Assembly: GCF_018500185.1 (NCBI RefSeq)
Contig: NZ_JAHBGI010000005.1
Location: 1 to 64,000 of the forward strand
Reading direction: 5' to 3'
From: Litoribacter ruber
Lineage (GTDB): Bacteria > Bacteroidota > Bacteroidia > Cytophagales > Cyclobacteriaceae
Length of the DNA stretch: 64,000 bases
The translations under genes were made by a program, and so were the position numbers. Numbering within the stretch: position 1 is the first letter of the stretch; each line of letters begins with the position of its first letter. Shown here piece after piece: positions 52,882 through 61,478 of the stretch. The notes beneath the pieces were generated by a model. That model saw nothing but the letters and a program-made list of their open reading frames with translations, was not told the origin of the DNA and did not search any database.

Positions 52882-53979
52882 ATGAAAAATCACTTACAGT
52901 CATCCGAATGGGGTTTGAACCTCAGCAACCAATTGATCATCGCAGGTCCCTGCAGCGCGGAAAGTGCAGAGCAGATTGAAAAAGTCTGCCTGGCCATGAA
53001 GGAGGAAAATGTATTGCCCTCCCTGTTCAGAGCTGGCATCTGGAAACCCCGCACCAGGCCGGGAAGCTTCGAAGGCATCGGCGAAGAAGGACTCAAGTGG
53101 ATGGAGATCGTTCGCCACCACCTCAATATCCCCATCACTACTGAGGTAGGCAATGCCGCCCACGTGGAAATGGCCCTCAAGCACAAGGTTGATGTGCTCT
53201 GGATCGGCGCCAGGACCACTGTCAACCCGTTTGCGGTACAGGAAATTTCAGAAGCCTTGAGAGGCACGGATATCCCTGTGATGGTCAAAAACCCCATGAA
53301 CCCTGACCTTCAGCTTTGGATCGGCGCTTTGGAAAGACTTCATGCCGTTGGCATTGATAAACTGGCCGCCATCCACCGGGGCTTCAGTGATGCGTACGAC
53401 AAAAGATTCCGGAACAAGCCAAACTGGTCAATGCCCATCCACCTGAAAAGAGAATGGAAAGGCATGCAGGTCATCAACGACCCAAGCCATATTGTTGGTA
53501 AAAGGGACGGCATCCTGGAAACCTCCCAGCGAGCACTCAACTTCGGCCTCGACGGACTGATGATAGAAACCCACCACGACCCGGACAAGGCATGGTCGGA
53601 TGCCCAACAGCAGGTTACCCCGGCCCAGCTAAAGCAGATCCTGCAGCAATTGGATTTCAAGACCCCATTGGAGGAAGTGCAGCCAAGTGAAAAACTTCAT
53701 GATCTGCGGGCGGCAGTGGACCATCTCGATGATCAGCTGCTGGACATTCTTGCGGAGAGATTTGCCGTCATTGAGCAAATTGGCGCCCATAAAAGAGAAA
53801 ACCACCTCAGCGTTTTCCAATCAGAGAGATGGAAGCAGGTGATGGAATCCAGAACACAAAAGGGCATTTCAAAAAACCTTGGGGAAAAATTCATGAAGGA
53901 GCTTCTTTTCACCATCCATGAAGAATCCGTTAAAAGACAGGAGAAGCAGTTGAGAGAGCCAGTGAAAATCGTAAAATAA
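52882..53979 (+). CDS. Bifunctional DAHP synthase / chorismate mutase
   Basis: The 365-aa fusion has an N-terminal class I-beta-type DAHP synthase (about 1-265; AGPCSAESAEQI, FRAGIWKPRTRPGSFEG, IHRGFS) and a C-terminal AroQ chorismate mutase (about 275-355; LHDLRAAVDHLDDQLLDILAERFAVIEQIGAHK). It makes DAHP from PEP and erythrose-4-phosphate and also converts chorismate to prephenate. In this kind of fusion the mutase part also mediates feedback by prephenate in other bacteria. First gene after the attenuator. Confidence 0.94.
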   Translation: MKNHLQSSEWGLNLSNQLIIAGPCSAESAEQIEKVCLAMKEENVLPSLFRAGIWKPRTRPGSFEGIGEEGLKWMEIVRHHLNIPITTEVGNAAHVEMALKHKVDVLWIGARTTVNPFAVQEISEALRGTDIPVMVKNPMNPDLQLWIGALERLHAVGIDKLAAIHRGFSDAYDKRFRNKPNWSMPIHLKREWKGMQVINDPSHIVGKRDGILETSQRALNFGLDGLMIETHHDPDKAWSDAQQQVTPAQLKQILQQLDFKTPLEEVQPSEKLHDLRAAVDHLDDQLLDILAERFAVIEQIGAHKRENHLSVFQSERWKQVMESRTQKGISKNLGEKFMKELLFTIHEESVKRQEKQLREPVKIVK

Positions 53980-54025
53980 GCAGTAATTTATTTGTAATTT
54001 GGACCTCAACATAATTTAAGGAAAT

Positions 54026-55072
54026 TTGGAATCAATCATTTTCTCAGAAAAAATAGCTGAAAGGCTCACTGGCTTTTTAAGCAAGCAATCCTATTCAAAG
54101 TTGGGCATCATTACTGACAGCAACAGCTTTAATTACTGCTACCCTATGGTTGCCGACAAGCTTCCGGACCACCTGACTTTCACCTTTCAGGCAGGTGAGG
54201 CTCACAAGAACCTAGAAACCTGCACTAAAATCTGGACCTGGATGACGGAGAATGATTTTGATAGGAAATCCCTCATTATAAATCTGGGTGGAGGTGTCAC
54301 AGGGGACATGGGAGGTTTTTGCGCCAGCACGTTCAAAAGAGGCATGCGTTTCATCAACATCCCCACCACCCTTTTGTCACAAGTGGACGCCAGTGTGGGA
54401 GGGAAACTGGGGATTGATTTTATGGGTTTCAAAAACCACCTGGGTGTATTTGCAGAGCCTCTTGCAGTAGTGATTTCTGAAGAGTTTCTCCAGACTCTTC
54501 CGCTTCGCGAGCTCAGGAGCGGATATGCCGAGGTGCTCAAGCATGGCCTTATCAAAAGCGAGAATTATTTTCATTGTCTCAAAACTGACAACTGGAAGGT
54601 ACAGCCATGGAAGGACATCATAGAAAAATCAGTTTCCATCAAAAAAGAGGTGGTTGAAAAAGACCCCAAGGAAGAGGGTTTGCGGAAGATTCTGAATTTC
54701 GGGCATACCATTGGACATGCAGTGGAATCCCATTATCTGGACACTCCCGAACACCTGCTCCATGGGGAAGCCATTGCCATAGGAATGGTGGCCGAAGCCT
54801 ATCTTTCCCATCTTAAATTGAGGTTGCCAAAAAATGACCTTGACACTGTATGCGACAAAATAATCGCTGTCTTCGGCAAGGTTTCCATAAACCCGGAAGC
54901 TTTCCAAAGCATTTCTGATTTGTGTTTGCAGGACAAGAAAAACGAGGGCAAAACCATCAACTGCTCCCTTTTGAGAAGAATCGGCGAGTGTGAGTACAAT
55001 ATTCCCATCACCAGAGAAGAGATTATTTCGGCCTTGGCCTTTTACAATGAATTGAAGCATGAACCAGCTTAG
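54026..55072 (+). CDS. aroB: 3-dehydroquinate synthase
   Basis: The 348-aa NAD- and metal-dependent enzyme converts DAHP to 3-dehydroquinate. It shows INLGGGVTGDMGGFCASTFKRG, IPTTLLSQVDASVGGKLGID, EVLKHGLI and the metal-binding FGHTIGHAVE and HGEAIAIGM. The start must be TTG at 54026, because an in-frame TAA lies three codons upstream; AAGGA precedes it. The gene overlaps aroA by 14 nt. Confidence 0.95.
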   Translation: MESIIFSEKIAERLTGFLSKQSYSKLGIITDSNSFNYCYPMVADKLPDHLTFTFQAGEAHKNLETCTKIWTWMTENDFDRKSLIINLGGGVTGDMGGFCASTFKRGMRFINIPTTLLSQVDASVGGKLGIDFMGFKNHLGVFAEPLAVVISEEFLQTLPLRELRSGYAEVLKHGLIKSENYFHCLKTDNWKVQPWKDIIEKSVSIKKEVVEKDPKEEGLRKILNFGHTIGHAVESHYLDTPEHLLHGEAIAIGMVAEAYLSHLKLRLPKNDLDTVCDKIIAVFGKVSINPEAFQSISDLCLQDKKNEGKTINCSLLRRIGECEYNIPITREEIISALAFYNELKHEPA

Positions 55073-56279
55073 ACTTCCACAACAAAGTAATATTCCATCC
55101 ACAACAATCCCCCTGCCTTCCAGCAAAAGCGAAAGCAACCGGGTACTGATCATTGACGCACTCACTTCAGGTGAAAACCGGATTGAAAACTTGGCAGAGG
55201 CCCGGGACACGCAGACGATGATCCGACTGCTCAAAAAAGATCCACCAATTTATGATGTGCTTGACGCCGGCACCACGATGAGGTTTTTGACAGCCTATGC
55301 TGCGATTACCAACAAACAAAAAGTAATGACGGGAACCCCGAGGATGTGCGAACGCCCGATCGGGATTTTGGTTGAAGCCCTACAGCAGCTGGGGGCAGAG
55401 ATCCATTATTTGGGAGTTGAAGGCTATCCTCCGCTTGCAGTCAACGGGTTTTCAGAGCAGAAAACGGATTTGATCACCATCAGGGGTGATGTCAGCAGCC
55501 AATATATATCCGCCATCCTGATGATTGCCCCGCTCCTCCCTCAAGGCTTGAAGCTGGAACTGACCGGAAAAGTCGGATCCCGCACATATATTGAGATGAC
55601 CCTGCAACTGATGAAGCAATTTGGGATCAGCTATACTTGGAACGGCAACTTAATTTCCATTCCCCCCCAACCTTACCGGCCCACAATCTACTCAGTGGAA
55701 AGTGACTGGTCAGGTGCAAGCTACTGGTACAGCCTGTTGGCCTGTGCCGAAAGTGGTGAGCTCTTCCTAAATGGACTTAAAGAGGAAAGTTTGCAGGGAG
55801 ATTCCAAAATAGTGGATATCATGGCCCATCTCGGCGTAGCAAGTGAATTCCAGAAAGATGGAATTAAATTGACTAAAATCCCGGTAAAGGGAATGCAGGA
55901 GTTCGATTTCACCCATTGCCCTGACCTGGCACAAACGGTGGCTGTCACCTGCGCAATCATTGGACAAAAAATGGAGTTTAGCGGACTGGAAAGCCTCCGG
56001 ATTAAGGAAACCGACCGTATTGCCGCACTTCAGGCTGAACTGGCCAAGTTCAACGCCCACCTGTTGGAAGGCGGGGACGGCAGGTTTACTTTGATTCCAT
56101 CAGTAAATATCCCGGATGAAGTGACGATTTCAACTTATGATGATCACCGCATGGCAATGGCCTATATGCCTCTTATGACAAAAACCAATGTGATCATCGA
56201 AGATCCGGAGGTGGTAAACAAAAGTTACCCAAGCTTCTGGAAGCATGTTGAAATGCTGACCTTAATCAAAAATCAATAG
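55059..56279 (+). CDS. aroA: 3-phosphoshikimate 1-carboxyvinyltransferase (EPSP synthase)
   Basis: The 406-aa enzyme joins PEP and shikimate-3-phosphate. It shows IPLPSSKSESNRVLIIDAL, DAGTTMRFLTAYAA, GTPRMCERPIGILVEAL, GDVSSQYISAILMIAPLL, IKETDRIAALQAELAKF and YDDHRMAMAYMPL. It is somewhat shorter than the common 427 aa. It overlaps aroB, so the two are translated together. Shikimate dehydrogenase, shikimate kinase, dehydroquinase and chorismate synthase are not in this operon. Confidence 0.96.
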   Translation: MNQLRLPQQSNIPSTTIPLPSSKSESNRVLIIDALTSGENRIENLAEARDTQTMIRLLKKDPPIYDVLDAGTTMRFLTAYAAITNKQKVMTGTPRMCERPIGILVEALQQLGAEIHYLGVEGYPPLAVNGFSEQKTDLITIRGDVSSQYISAILMIAPLLPQGLKLELTGKVGSRTYIEMTLQLMKQFGISYTWNGNLISIPPQPYRPTIYSVESDWSGASYWYSLLACAESGELFLNGLKEESLQGDSKIVDIMAHLGVASEFQKDGIKLTKIPVKGMQEFDFTHCPDLAQTVAVTCAIIGQKMEFSGLESLRIKETDRIAALQAELAKFNAHLLEGGDGRFTLIPSVNIPDEVTISTYDDHRMAMAYMPLMTKTNVIIEDPEVVNKSYPSFWKHVEMLTLIKNQ

Positions 56280-56292
56280 CCTTTACCAAAAT

Positions 56293-56661
56293 ATGAAAGG
56301 CATTTACACAATTGTCCTCCTGGTGCTTTCAAACACCTTTATGACATTTGCCTGGTATGGGCATCTCAAGTTTAAGGACCTCAAGTGGTTTGAGAATTTG
56401 GGTCTGATCTCCATTGTGATGATCAGCTGGGGCATTGCGCTCTTTGAATACTTCTTTCAGGTACCGGCCAATCGGATCGGCTTCAGAGAATATGGAGGCC
56501 CATTTTCCTTGGTAGAACTGAAGGTTCTGCAGGAGGTAATTACCCTGGTGATTTTCATGGTATTCACCTTTGCGTTTTTTAAAACAGAAACCATTCGGCT
56601 CAACCACCTCATTGGTTTTGGCTTTTTGGTCTTAGCGGTTTATTTCATTTTCAAAAAGTAA
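56293..56661 (+). CDS. DMT-superfamily small membrane protein (DUF486)
   Basis: The 122-aa protein has four hydrophobic helices (about 4-22, 38-55, 75-95, 100-120) and the conserved DUF486 features WYGHLKF and WGIALFEYFFQVPANRIG. The family belongs to the drug/metabolite transporter superfamily; substrates are unknown. It lies 13 nt after aroA and 5 nt before pheA, inside the aromatic operon. I infer a possible role in moving an aromatic compound or intermediate. Confidence 0.88.
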   Translation: MKGIYTIVLLVLSNTFMTFAWYGHLKFKDLKWFENLGLISIVMISWGIALFEYFFQVPANRIGFREYGGPFSLVELKVLQEVITLVIFMVFTFAFFKTETIRLNHLIGFGFLVLAVYFIFKK

Positions 56662-56666
56662 AAAAG

Positions 56667-57485
56667 ATGCCTATAGCAATCCAAGGAATCCCGGGCTCCT
56701 TCCACCACCAGGTGGCAATCAATGTGTTTGGCATTGACGCAGATGTACTCAGTTTTGACACTTTTGAAGAAGTTGCAGCAGCAGTGGGAAATGGTTCGGC
56801 TTCACAGGGAGTAATGGCCATTGAAAACTCCATTGCCGGAGCCATCTTACCCAATTATGAAGTGATCGACAGGCATGGACTCTTTATTCAAGGCGAGCAC
56901 TATCTGCCCATTTCACACAACCTGATGGCTTTGCCCGGCTTGAAAGTGGAAAATCTGCAAGTTGTGAAGTCCCATCCCATGGCCATTTTACAATGCCAAA
57001 CATTTTTCCAAAAGCATCCCCATATCAAACTTGAACCAGGAAAGGATACCGCCAGCGTCGCCCGGGAAATATCAGAGAAAAAACTCCAATACCAGGGAGC
57101 AATAGCCAGCCATAAAGCCGCAGAAATATACGGAATGGAAATTCTGGCCGAAAATATCCAAACTGTAAAAGAAAACTTCACTAGGTTCATCCTGCTGGCC
57201 AAAGAACCCGAGAAACCGGCCCAAATACCCAACAAGGCTTCCTTAAAAGTAATCATCCGCAACGAAAAAGGCGCACTGGCTAAGCTTCTTCAAATCTTTG
57301 CTGACCAGGATCTTGACCTGAGCAAAATCCAGTCAATCCCTGTGATTGAAAAACCCTGGGACTACGCTTTTTTCATTGACACTTTGATTTCCGATTATAC
57401 TAAATATTCCAAGGCGCTGGAAAAAGTAAGGGGAGCAGGGAATGAGGTGAAAATATTCGGAGAATACATAAGCCAAAAGCCATGA
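56667..57485 (+). CDS. pheA: Prephenate dehydratase
   Basis: The 272-aa protein has a catalytic domain (about 1-180; IAIQGIPGSFHHQVA, GVMAIENSIAGAI, ENFTRFILL with the TRF motif) and a C-terminal ACT domain (about 195-270; KVIIRNEKGALAKLLQIFADQDLDLSKIQS). It turns prephenate into phenylpyruvate, and the ACT domain normally binds Phe for feedback. The usual ESRP motif reads QSIP here, which may alter Phe binding. It overlaps the aminotransferase gene by 4 nt. Confidence 0.95.
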   Translation: MPIAIQGIPGSFHHQVAINVFGIDADVLSFDTFEEVAAAVGNGSASQGVMAIENSIAGAILPNYEVIDRHGLFIQGEHYLPISHNLMALPGLKVENLQVVKSHPMAILQCQTFFQKHPHIKLEPGKDTASVAREISEKKLQYQGAIASHKAAEIYGMEILAENIQTVKENFTRFILLAKEPEKPAQIPNKASLKVIIRNEKGALAKLLQIFADQDLDLSKIQSIPVIEKPWDYAFFIDTLISDYTKYSKALEKVRGAGNEVKIFGEYISQKP

Positions 57486-58627
57486 AAAAATATTCCAAAA
57501 GGCTCCAGAATGTCCAGGAATACTACTTTTCTTCCAAACTCAAGGAAGTAAAGCAACTGATTGCCCAAGGACAGCCTATCATTGAGATGGGAATAGGAAG
57601 CCCTGACCTGCCTCCACATCCGAGCATTATCAAAGCCTTACAGGATTCCGCCGGTCAGGAATGTTCACATGGATACCAAAGCTATCAGGGTTCTCCCGAG
57701 CTGAGGACTGCTTTTGCCGAATTTTATCAAAGGCAGTACGGGGTCAGCTTTACGCCTGAGAATATCCTGCCACTGATGGGATCCAAGGAGGGTATCCTGC
57801 ACATTTCCATGGCGTTTTTGGACGAGGATGACCAGGTATTGATCCCAAACCCCGGGTACCCCACCTATAGCGCTGTCACAAAACTGGTCAAAGCCCATCC
57901 AGTCTTTTACAACCTAAAGGAAGAAGACAATTGGCAACCTGATTTTGAAGCCTTGCAACAGCAGGATCTTTCCAAAGTAAAATTAATGTGGGTCAATTAT
58001 CCCCACATGCCCACAGGTGCATTAGCCTCAGAGAGCTTATTTGAAAAACTTGTTGCGTTTGGTCAAAACCATAACATCCTTATTGTCCATGACAATCCAT
58101 ACAGCTTCATCCTAAACCCGGAGCCCAAAAGCATTTTCTCAATAGAAGGGGCCGCTGAAAGTGTTCTTGAACTGAACTCGCTGAGCAAAACCTTCAACAT
58201 CCCGGGATGGAGAGTAGGGATGATGGCAGGGAAAAAAGAATTTCTGCAGGCAATTCTGCAGGTCAAAAGCAATATGGATTCTGGGATGTTTCTGGGAATC
58301 CAAAAAGGGGCAATTGCTGCACTCGGACTGAACAAAGAGTGGTTTGATGGATTGAATTCCGCTTATCAGTCCAGAAGAACCCTGGTCTGGAAGCTTGCCG
58401 AAAGTCTTGGTCTGACCTTCCATCGACAAACGGCAGGCATGTTTGTTTGGGCTAAATTGCCGGACGGTATGGATGATCTGGAGTTCGCGGACAGCTTGAT
58501 GCAGGAAAAGCAAATCTTTGTGGCACCCGGCAGCATTTTCGGATCAGGGGGTAAGGGCTATATCAGATTTTCCCTTTGCACATCCGAGGACCGCATACTG
58601 GAGGCTATCAGAAGGTGCTCCTCTTAA
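57482..58627 (+). CDS. PLP-dependent class I/II aminotransferase
   Basis: The 381-aa enzyme shows EMGIGSPDLPPHPSI, DNPYSF, the PLP-lysine segment LNSLSKTFNIPGWRVGMMAG, and the C-terminal Arg region GYIRFSLC. By its place between prephenate dehydratase and prephenate dehydrogenase it should transaminate phenylpyruvate and 4-hydroxyphenylpyruvate to Phe and Tyr. An LL-diaminopimelate-type activity cannot be excluded from motifs alone. Confidence 0.9.
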   Translation: MKKYSKRLQNVQEYYFSSKLKEVKQLIAQGQPIIEMGIGSPDLPPHPSIIKALQDSAGQECSHGYQSYQGSPELRTAFAEFYQRQYGVSFTPENILPLMGSKEGILHISMAFLDEDDQVLIPNPGYPTYSAVTKLVKAHPVFYNLKEEDNWQPDFEALQQQDLSKVKLMWVNYPHMPTGALASESLFEKLVAFGQNHNILIVHDNPYSFILNPEPKSIFSIEGAAESVLELNSLSKTFNIPGWRVGMMAGKKEFLQAILQVKSNMDSGMFLGIQKGAIAALGLNKEWFDGLNSAYQSRRTLVWKLAESLGLTFHRQTAGMFVWAKLPDGMDDLEFADSLMQEKQIFVAPGSIFGSGGKGYIRFSLCTSEDRILEAIRRCSS

Positions 58628-58655
58628 TTATATTCTATCGAAACCTATTAACCTA

Positions 58656-59501
58656 ATGAAACACATACACATCATCGGCCTTGGCCTGATCGGAGGATCA
58701 TTTGCCCTAGCCATTCGAAAAGCATTCCCGGAAGTACACATCAGCGGATTTGACAAAAACGATCAGCATCTGGAGGAGGCTCAATACCTAGGGCTAATTG
58801 ACGAGGTCTCAGAAAAACCTTCCGCTGACACAGATATTGTCCTGCTGGCGACTCCTGTTGACGTACTTCCTGAACTTTCCAAAAAACTTTTGGATGAGGT
58901 AAGCGCAGAAACCTTGATCATCGACCTCGGCTCCACAAAGGCCACCCTCTGCAAACACCTTTCCGATCACCAAAAGCGGGGGCAGTTTCTGGCCGGCCAC
59001 CCAATTGCGGGGACCGAATACTCAGGGCCTCGGGCGGCAAAAGAAGACTTGCTGAACAGAAAGGTCTTCATCATTTGCGAAATGGAAAAAACAGATGTAC
59101 ACCTCAAGGGTAAAGCATATGAGCTTTTCGAGGCACTGAACCTGAAACTCCGTTTTATGGATCCCGAAGAGCACGACCTTCATCTTGCCTTCGTATCCCA
59201 CCTTTCCCATATTTCATCCTTCATGCTGGGCAAAACAGTGATGGACAAAATGGAAGACGAGCGTCACATCTTTGATATGGCGGGCTCAGGTTTTGCTTCT
59301 ACCGTAAGGCTGGCAAAAAGCTCCCCGGAAATGTGGACACCGATACTGAAGGAGAACAAAACACATGTGCTTGAGGCGCTGGGGTGCTATATCGAAAAAC
59401 TTAAAAACCTTGAAAACAGCATCAAAAGAGATGATTTCGAGTCGGTGTATCGGCAACTGAAAGAAGTCGGCCCTATTAGGGAGATAATGGATATGGATTG
59501 A
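58656..59501 (+). CDS. tyrA: Prephenate dehydrogenase
   Basis: The 281-aa protein starts HIHIIGLGLIGGSFALAIR (Rossmann motif). It has the catalytic segment FLAGHPIAGTEYSGPRAA, then SHLSHISSFMLG and FASTVRLAKSSPEMW. It oxidises prephenate to 4-hydroxyphenylpyruvate. There is no ACT domain. The frame is open to 58518, but that part overlaps the aminotransferase end; ATG at 58656 directly precedes the nucleotide-binding motif. Last gene of the operon. Confidence 0.94.
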   Translation: MKHIHIIGLGLIGGSFALAIRKAFPEVHISGFDKNDQHLEEAQYLGLIDEVSEKPSADTDIVLLATPVDVLPELSKKLLDEVSAETLIIDLGSTKATLCKHLSDHQKRGQFLAGHPIAGTEYSGPRAAKEDLLNRKVFIICEMEKTDVHLKGKAYELFEALNLKLRFMDPEEHDLHLAFVSHLSHISSFMLGKTVMDKMEDERHIFDMAGSGFASTVRLAKSSPEMWTPILKENKTHVLEALGCYIEKLKNLENSIKRDDFESVYRQLKEVGPIREIMDMD

Positions 59502-59510
59502 GAACAGCAA

Positions 59511-59552
59511 AAGGTTAAGATGGCCATCTGGCAATCTTGACCTTGTTTTGAT
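59511..59552 (+). terminator. Terminator at the end of the aromatic operon
   Basis: AAGGTTAAGAT and ATCTTGACCTT pair over 11 bp (one G-U) around TGGCCATCTGGCA-type loop bases, followed by a T-rich stretch. It lies 9 nt after the tyrA stop codon. Confidence 0.7.
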
Positions 59553-59586
59553 TTAAAAATCGATAGCGGCGGGCAGGTGATTTTTT

Positions 59587-60345
59587 CTATAACCTTTCAA
59601 AATACTCCGGAGCCTTTATAAGCCTGCTTCCATACCAAGAAAACATTTCACCATCAACTAACTTAACATTCGCATATGGGAATCTTCGCTTAAAATCTTC
59701 AAGATGTTTCTCTTTGAAAGGAAATGGTTCCGAACTCAGCAAAACCGTTTCAGGGTTTAATGCAGTAATTTCCTCAACGGTCATTTCGGGATACCGACTG
59801 GCATCCACCAAATTGGTATAACCTGCTTTCTCTAGCATGCAGTTCACAAACGTATCCCTCCCGGCAACCATTATGGGATCCTTCCATATCAGGTAAACCA
59901 CGGTTCCCTTATAAAAAAAATCGCGGCGGAAACCGTATTCCACCAAGTTGATAATTCTTTCTGCTTCTACTTGTTTGCTAGTCATTTCCCCCAGACTTTT
60001 CATCATATCCAAAGCATCTTCTAGATTATAAATATCACTTACCCATACCGGGAAATCTTTGGCAAGTGCTTCGATCCCTTCCTGATAATTTTCCTCCTTA
60101 TTTCCGATGATGAGGTCCGGGTTCAAGGATCGTATTTTGTCGAAATGAAAATTTTTGGTCCCCCCGATAATCGTTTTTGACTTTTTAAAACCTTCTGGAT
60201 GAACACAAAACTTGGTTACCCCTACAATCTCTTTCCCCAACCCCATATCGGCCAGGAGCTCAGTCTGGGAAGGTACAAGGGACACAATGCGTTGAGGTTC
60301 ATCAGGTATAGTCAGGTTTCTTCCAAGTTGGTCAGTAATTTCCAT
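59587..60345 (-). CDS. BtuF/FhuD-like helical-backbone metal receptor without signal peptide
   Basis: The 252-aa protein is of the periplasmic-binding-protein class that handles cobalamin and Fe-siderophores: RIVSLVPSQTELLADMGLGKEIVGVT, SLNPDLIIGNKEENY, VYLIWKDPIMVAGRDTFVNCML, and LSSEPFPF. It begins directly with MEITDQLGRNLTIP and has no signal peptide or lipobox. No longer in-frame start with a signal is seen. No ABC transporter partner is nearby. It may act inside the cell or be exported by an unknown route. Confidence 0.82.
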   Translation of the reverse strand: MEITDQLGRNLTIPDEPQRIVSLVPSQTELLADMGLGKEIVGVTKFCVHPEGFKKSKTIIGGTKNFHFDKIRSLNPDLIIGNKEENYQEGIEALAKDFPVWVSDIYNLEDALDMMKSLGEMTSKQVEAERIINLVEYGFRRDFFYKGTVVYLIWKDPIMVAGRDTFVNCMLEKAGYTNLVDASRYPEMTVEEITALNPETVLLSSEPFPFKEKHLEDFKRRFPYANVKLVDGEMFSWYGSRLIKAPEYFERL

Positions 60346-60476
60346 ATGTGCTTTTCTAGTGTTTTATATCCTCTCAATTTCTTCTACCTTTTTTGGCTAG
60401 AAAATTGGAACAATTTTATTTCCTAATACCCAAATAATTGAAAAATCAGGCAAGAAACCAAATGGAGTCGATAATC

Positions 60477-61370
60477 TTAATCCACCGACAGATTTGATCT
60501 AAACTTTGCTTCAATTGATCTGCGCAAAATCTTTGGGCTTTGATCTATTAACATGAAAAGTCCATAGTAGTCCAGCTTAATTCTACCAAGCCTCATTTGG
60601 TTGATCATTTCTTGGGTATAATATTTTTTCCAAAAATTAACTCCTTCCTTAAATGCCTTTTTTTCTTCAACTGATTTAATTAACGGCTTATTTCGATTCA
60701 ATACTGAAAGAGCGGCTTTCAGCATTTTGGAATAATTGGATGACATATTGGATAAGTGAATCCTATATGCTGCAATAATTTTTTCATGATGAATAATTTC
60801 ATATTTGCGTGTAATCTTGAGGTAAAGGTCATAATCCTCACACATCTTGAGATTCACATCAAATTTATATTCAGCAAACACCCATTTATTATATAACACG
60901 GCTGCATGCATTCCAATAAAGTTGCCCTGCAACATGTAGTAGAAATGATTTTCGTTGACAGTATCATTCAAAACAAAAACTTCCCCAGTTTCCTCATAAA
61001 CTTTCTCATGGGATCCTGCTACAAAAGCGATTTGGGGGTTGTTTTGGATTATATCCAAGTTCGTGTGAAGAGAGTTGGGTTTAAAGTAATCATCCGCATC
61101 TAAAAACGCCAAGAATTTGCCTCTACTGTGTCTAATACCAGTATTGCGAGCCGCAGAAAGCCCTTGATTATATTGATAAATATACCTTACTGGCAACAAC
61201 TTGGCAACCTCTGATGTATCATCAAGTGATCCATCATCGACAACCAAAATCTCCAATTCCTCTATATTTTGTTCAAGGGCACTCTGAACTGCCTGCTTCA
61301 GAAATTTCCCATGATTATAGCAGGTAATAATCACAGAGACCTGCACATTTGATAAATGCCTAGTTTCCAT
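60477..61370 (-). CDS. Glycosyltransferase family 2, soluble
   Basis: The 297-aa GT-A protein shows VSVIITCYNHGKFLKQAV, LVVDDGSLDDTSE, QGLSAARNTGIRHSRGKFLAFLDADDYF and MCEDYDLYLKI. It lacks membrane helices, so it is a nonprocessive sugar transferase of the cytoplasm or inner-membrane face. Donor and acceptor are unknown; there are no other glycan genes beside it. Base composition looks more AT-rich than the neighbours (many AAA/TTT/AAT codons), which may indicate transfer. Confidence 0.87.
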   Translation of the reverse strand: METRHLSNVQVSVIITCYNHGKFLKQAVQSALEQNIEELEILVVDDGSLDDTSEVAKLLPVRYIYQYNQGLSAARNTGIRHSRGKFLAFLDADDYFKPNSLHTNLDIIQNNPQIAFVAGSHEKVYEETGEVFVLNDTVNENHFYYMLQGNFIGMHAAVLYNKWVFAEYKFDVNLKMCEDYDLYLKITRKYEIIHHEKIIAAYRIHLSNMSSNYSKMLKAALSVLNRNKPLIKSVEEKKAFKEGVNFWKKYYTQEMINQMRLGRIKLDYYGLFMLIDQSPKILRRSIEAKFRSNLSVD

Positions 61371-61443
61371 CTAAAAAATATTCTTAAAAGTTAAAAATTT
61401 AATACAATATAGCAAAAAATGCAGAATTGATTTAGAAGCAACA

Positions 61444-61478
61444 AAAAAGGGGCAACTAATTGTCACCCCTTCTTTTTT
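61444..61478 (-). terminator. Terminator of the M42 peptidase gene
   Basis: On the minus strand GGGGTGAC and GTTGCCCC pair imperfectly around AATTA, with A- and T-runs at the ends. It overlaps the stop codon of the peptidase gene at 61477. Confidence 0.75.

Noticed and set aside
58518-58655. N-terminal extension of prephenate dehydrogenase
   Set aside because: It overlaps the end of the aminotransferase in another frame; the nucleotide-binding motif must be near the N-terminus, as from 58656.
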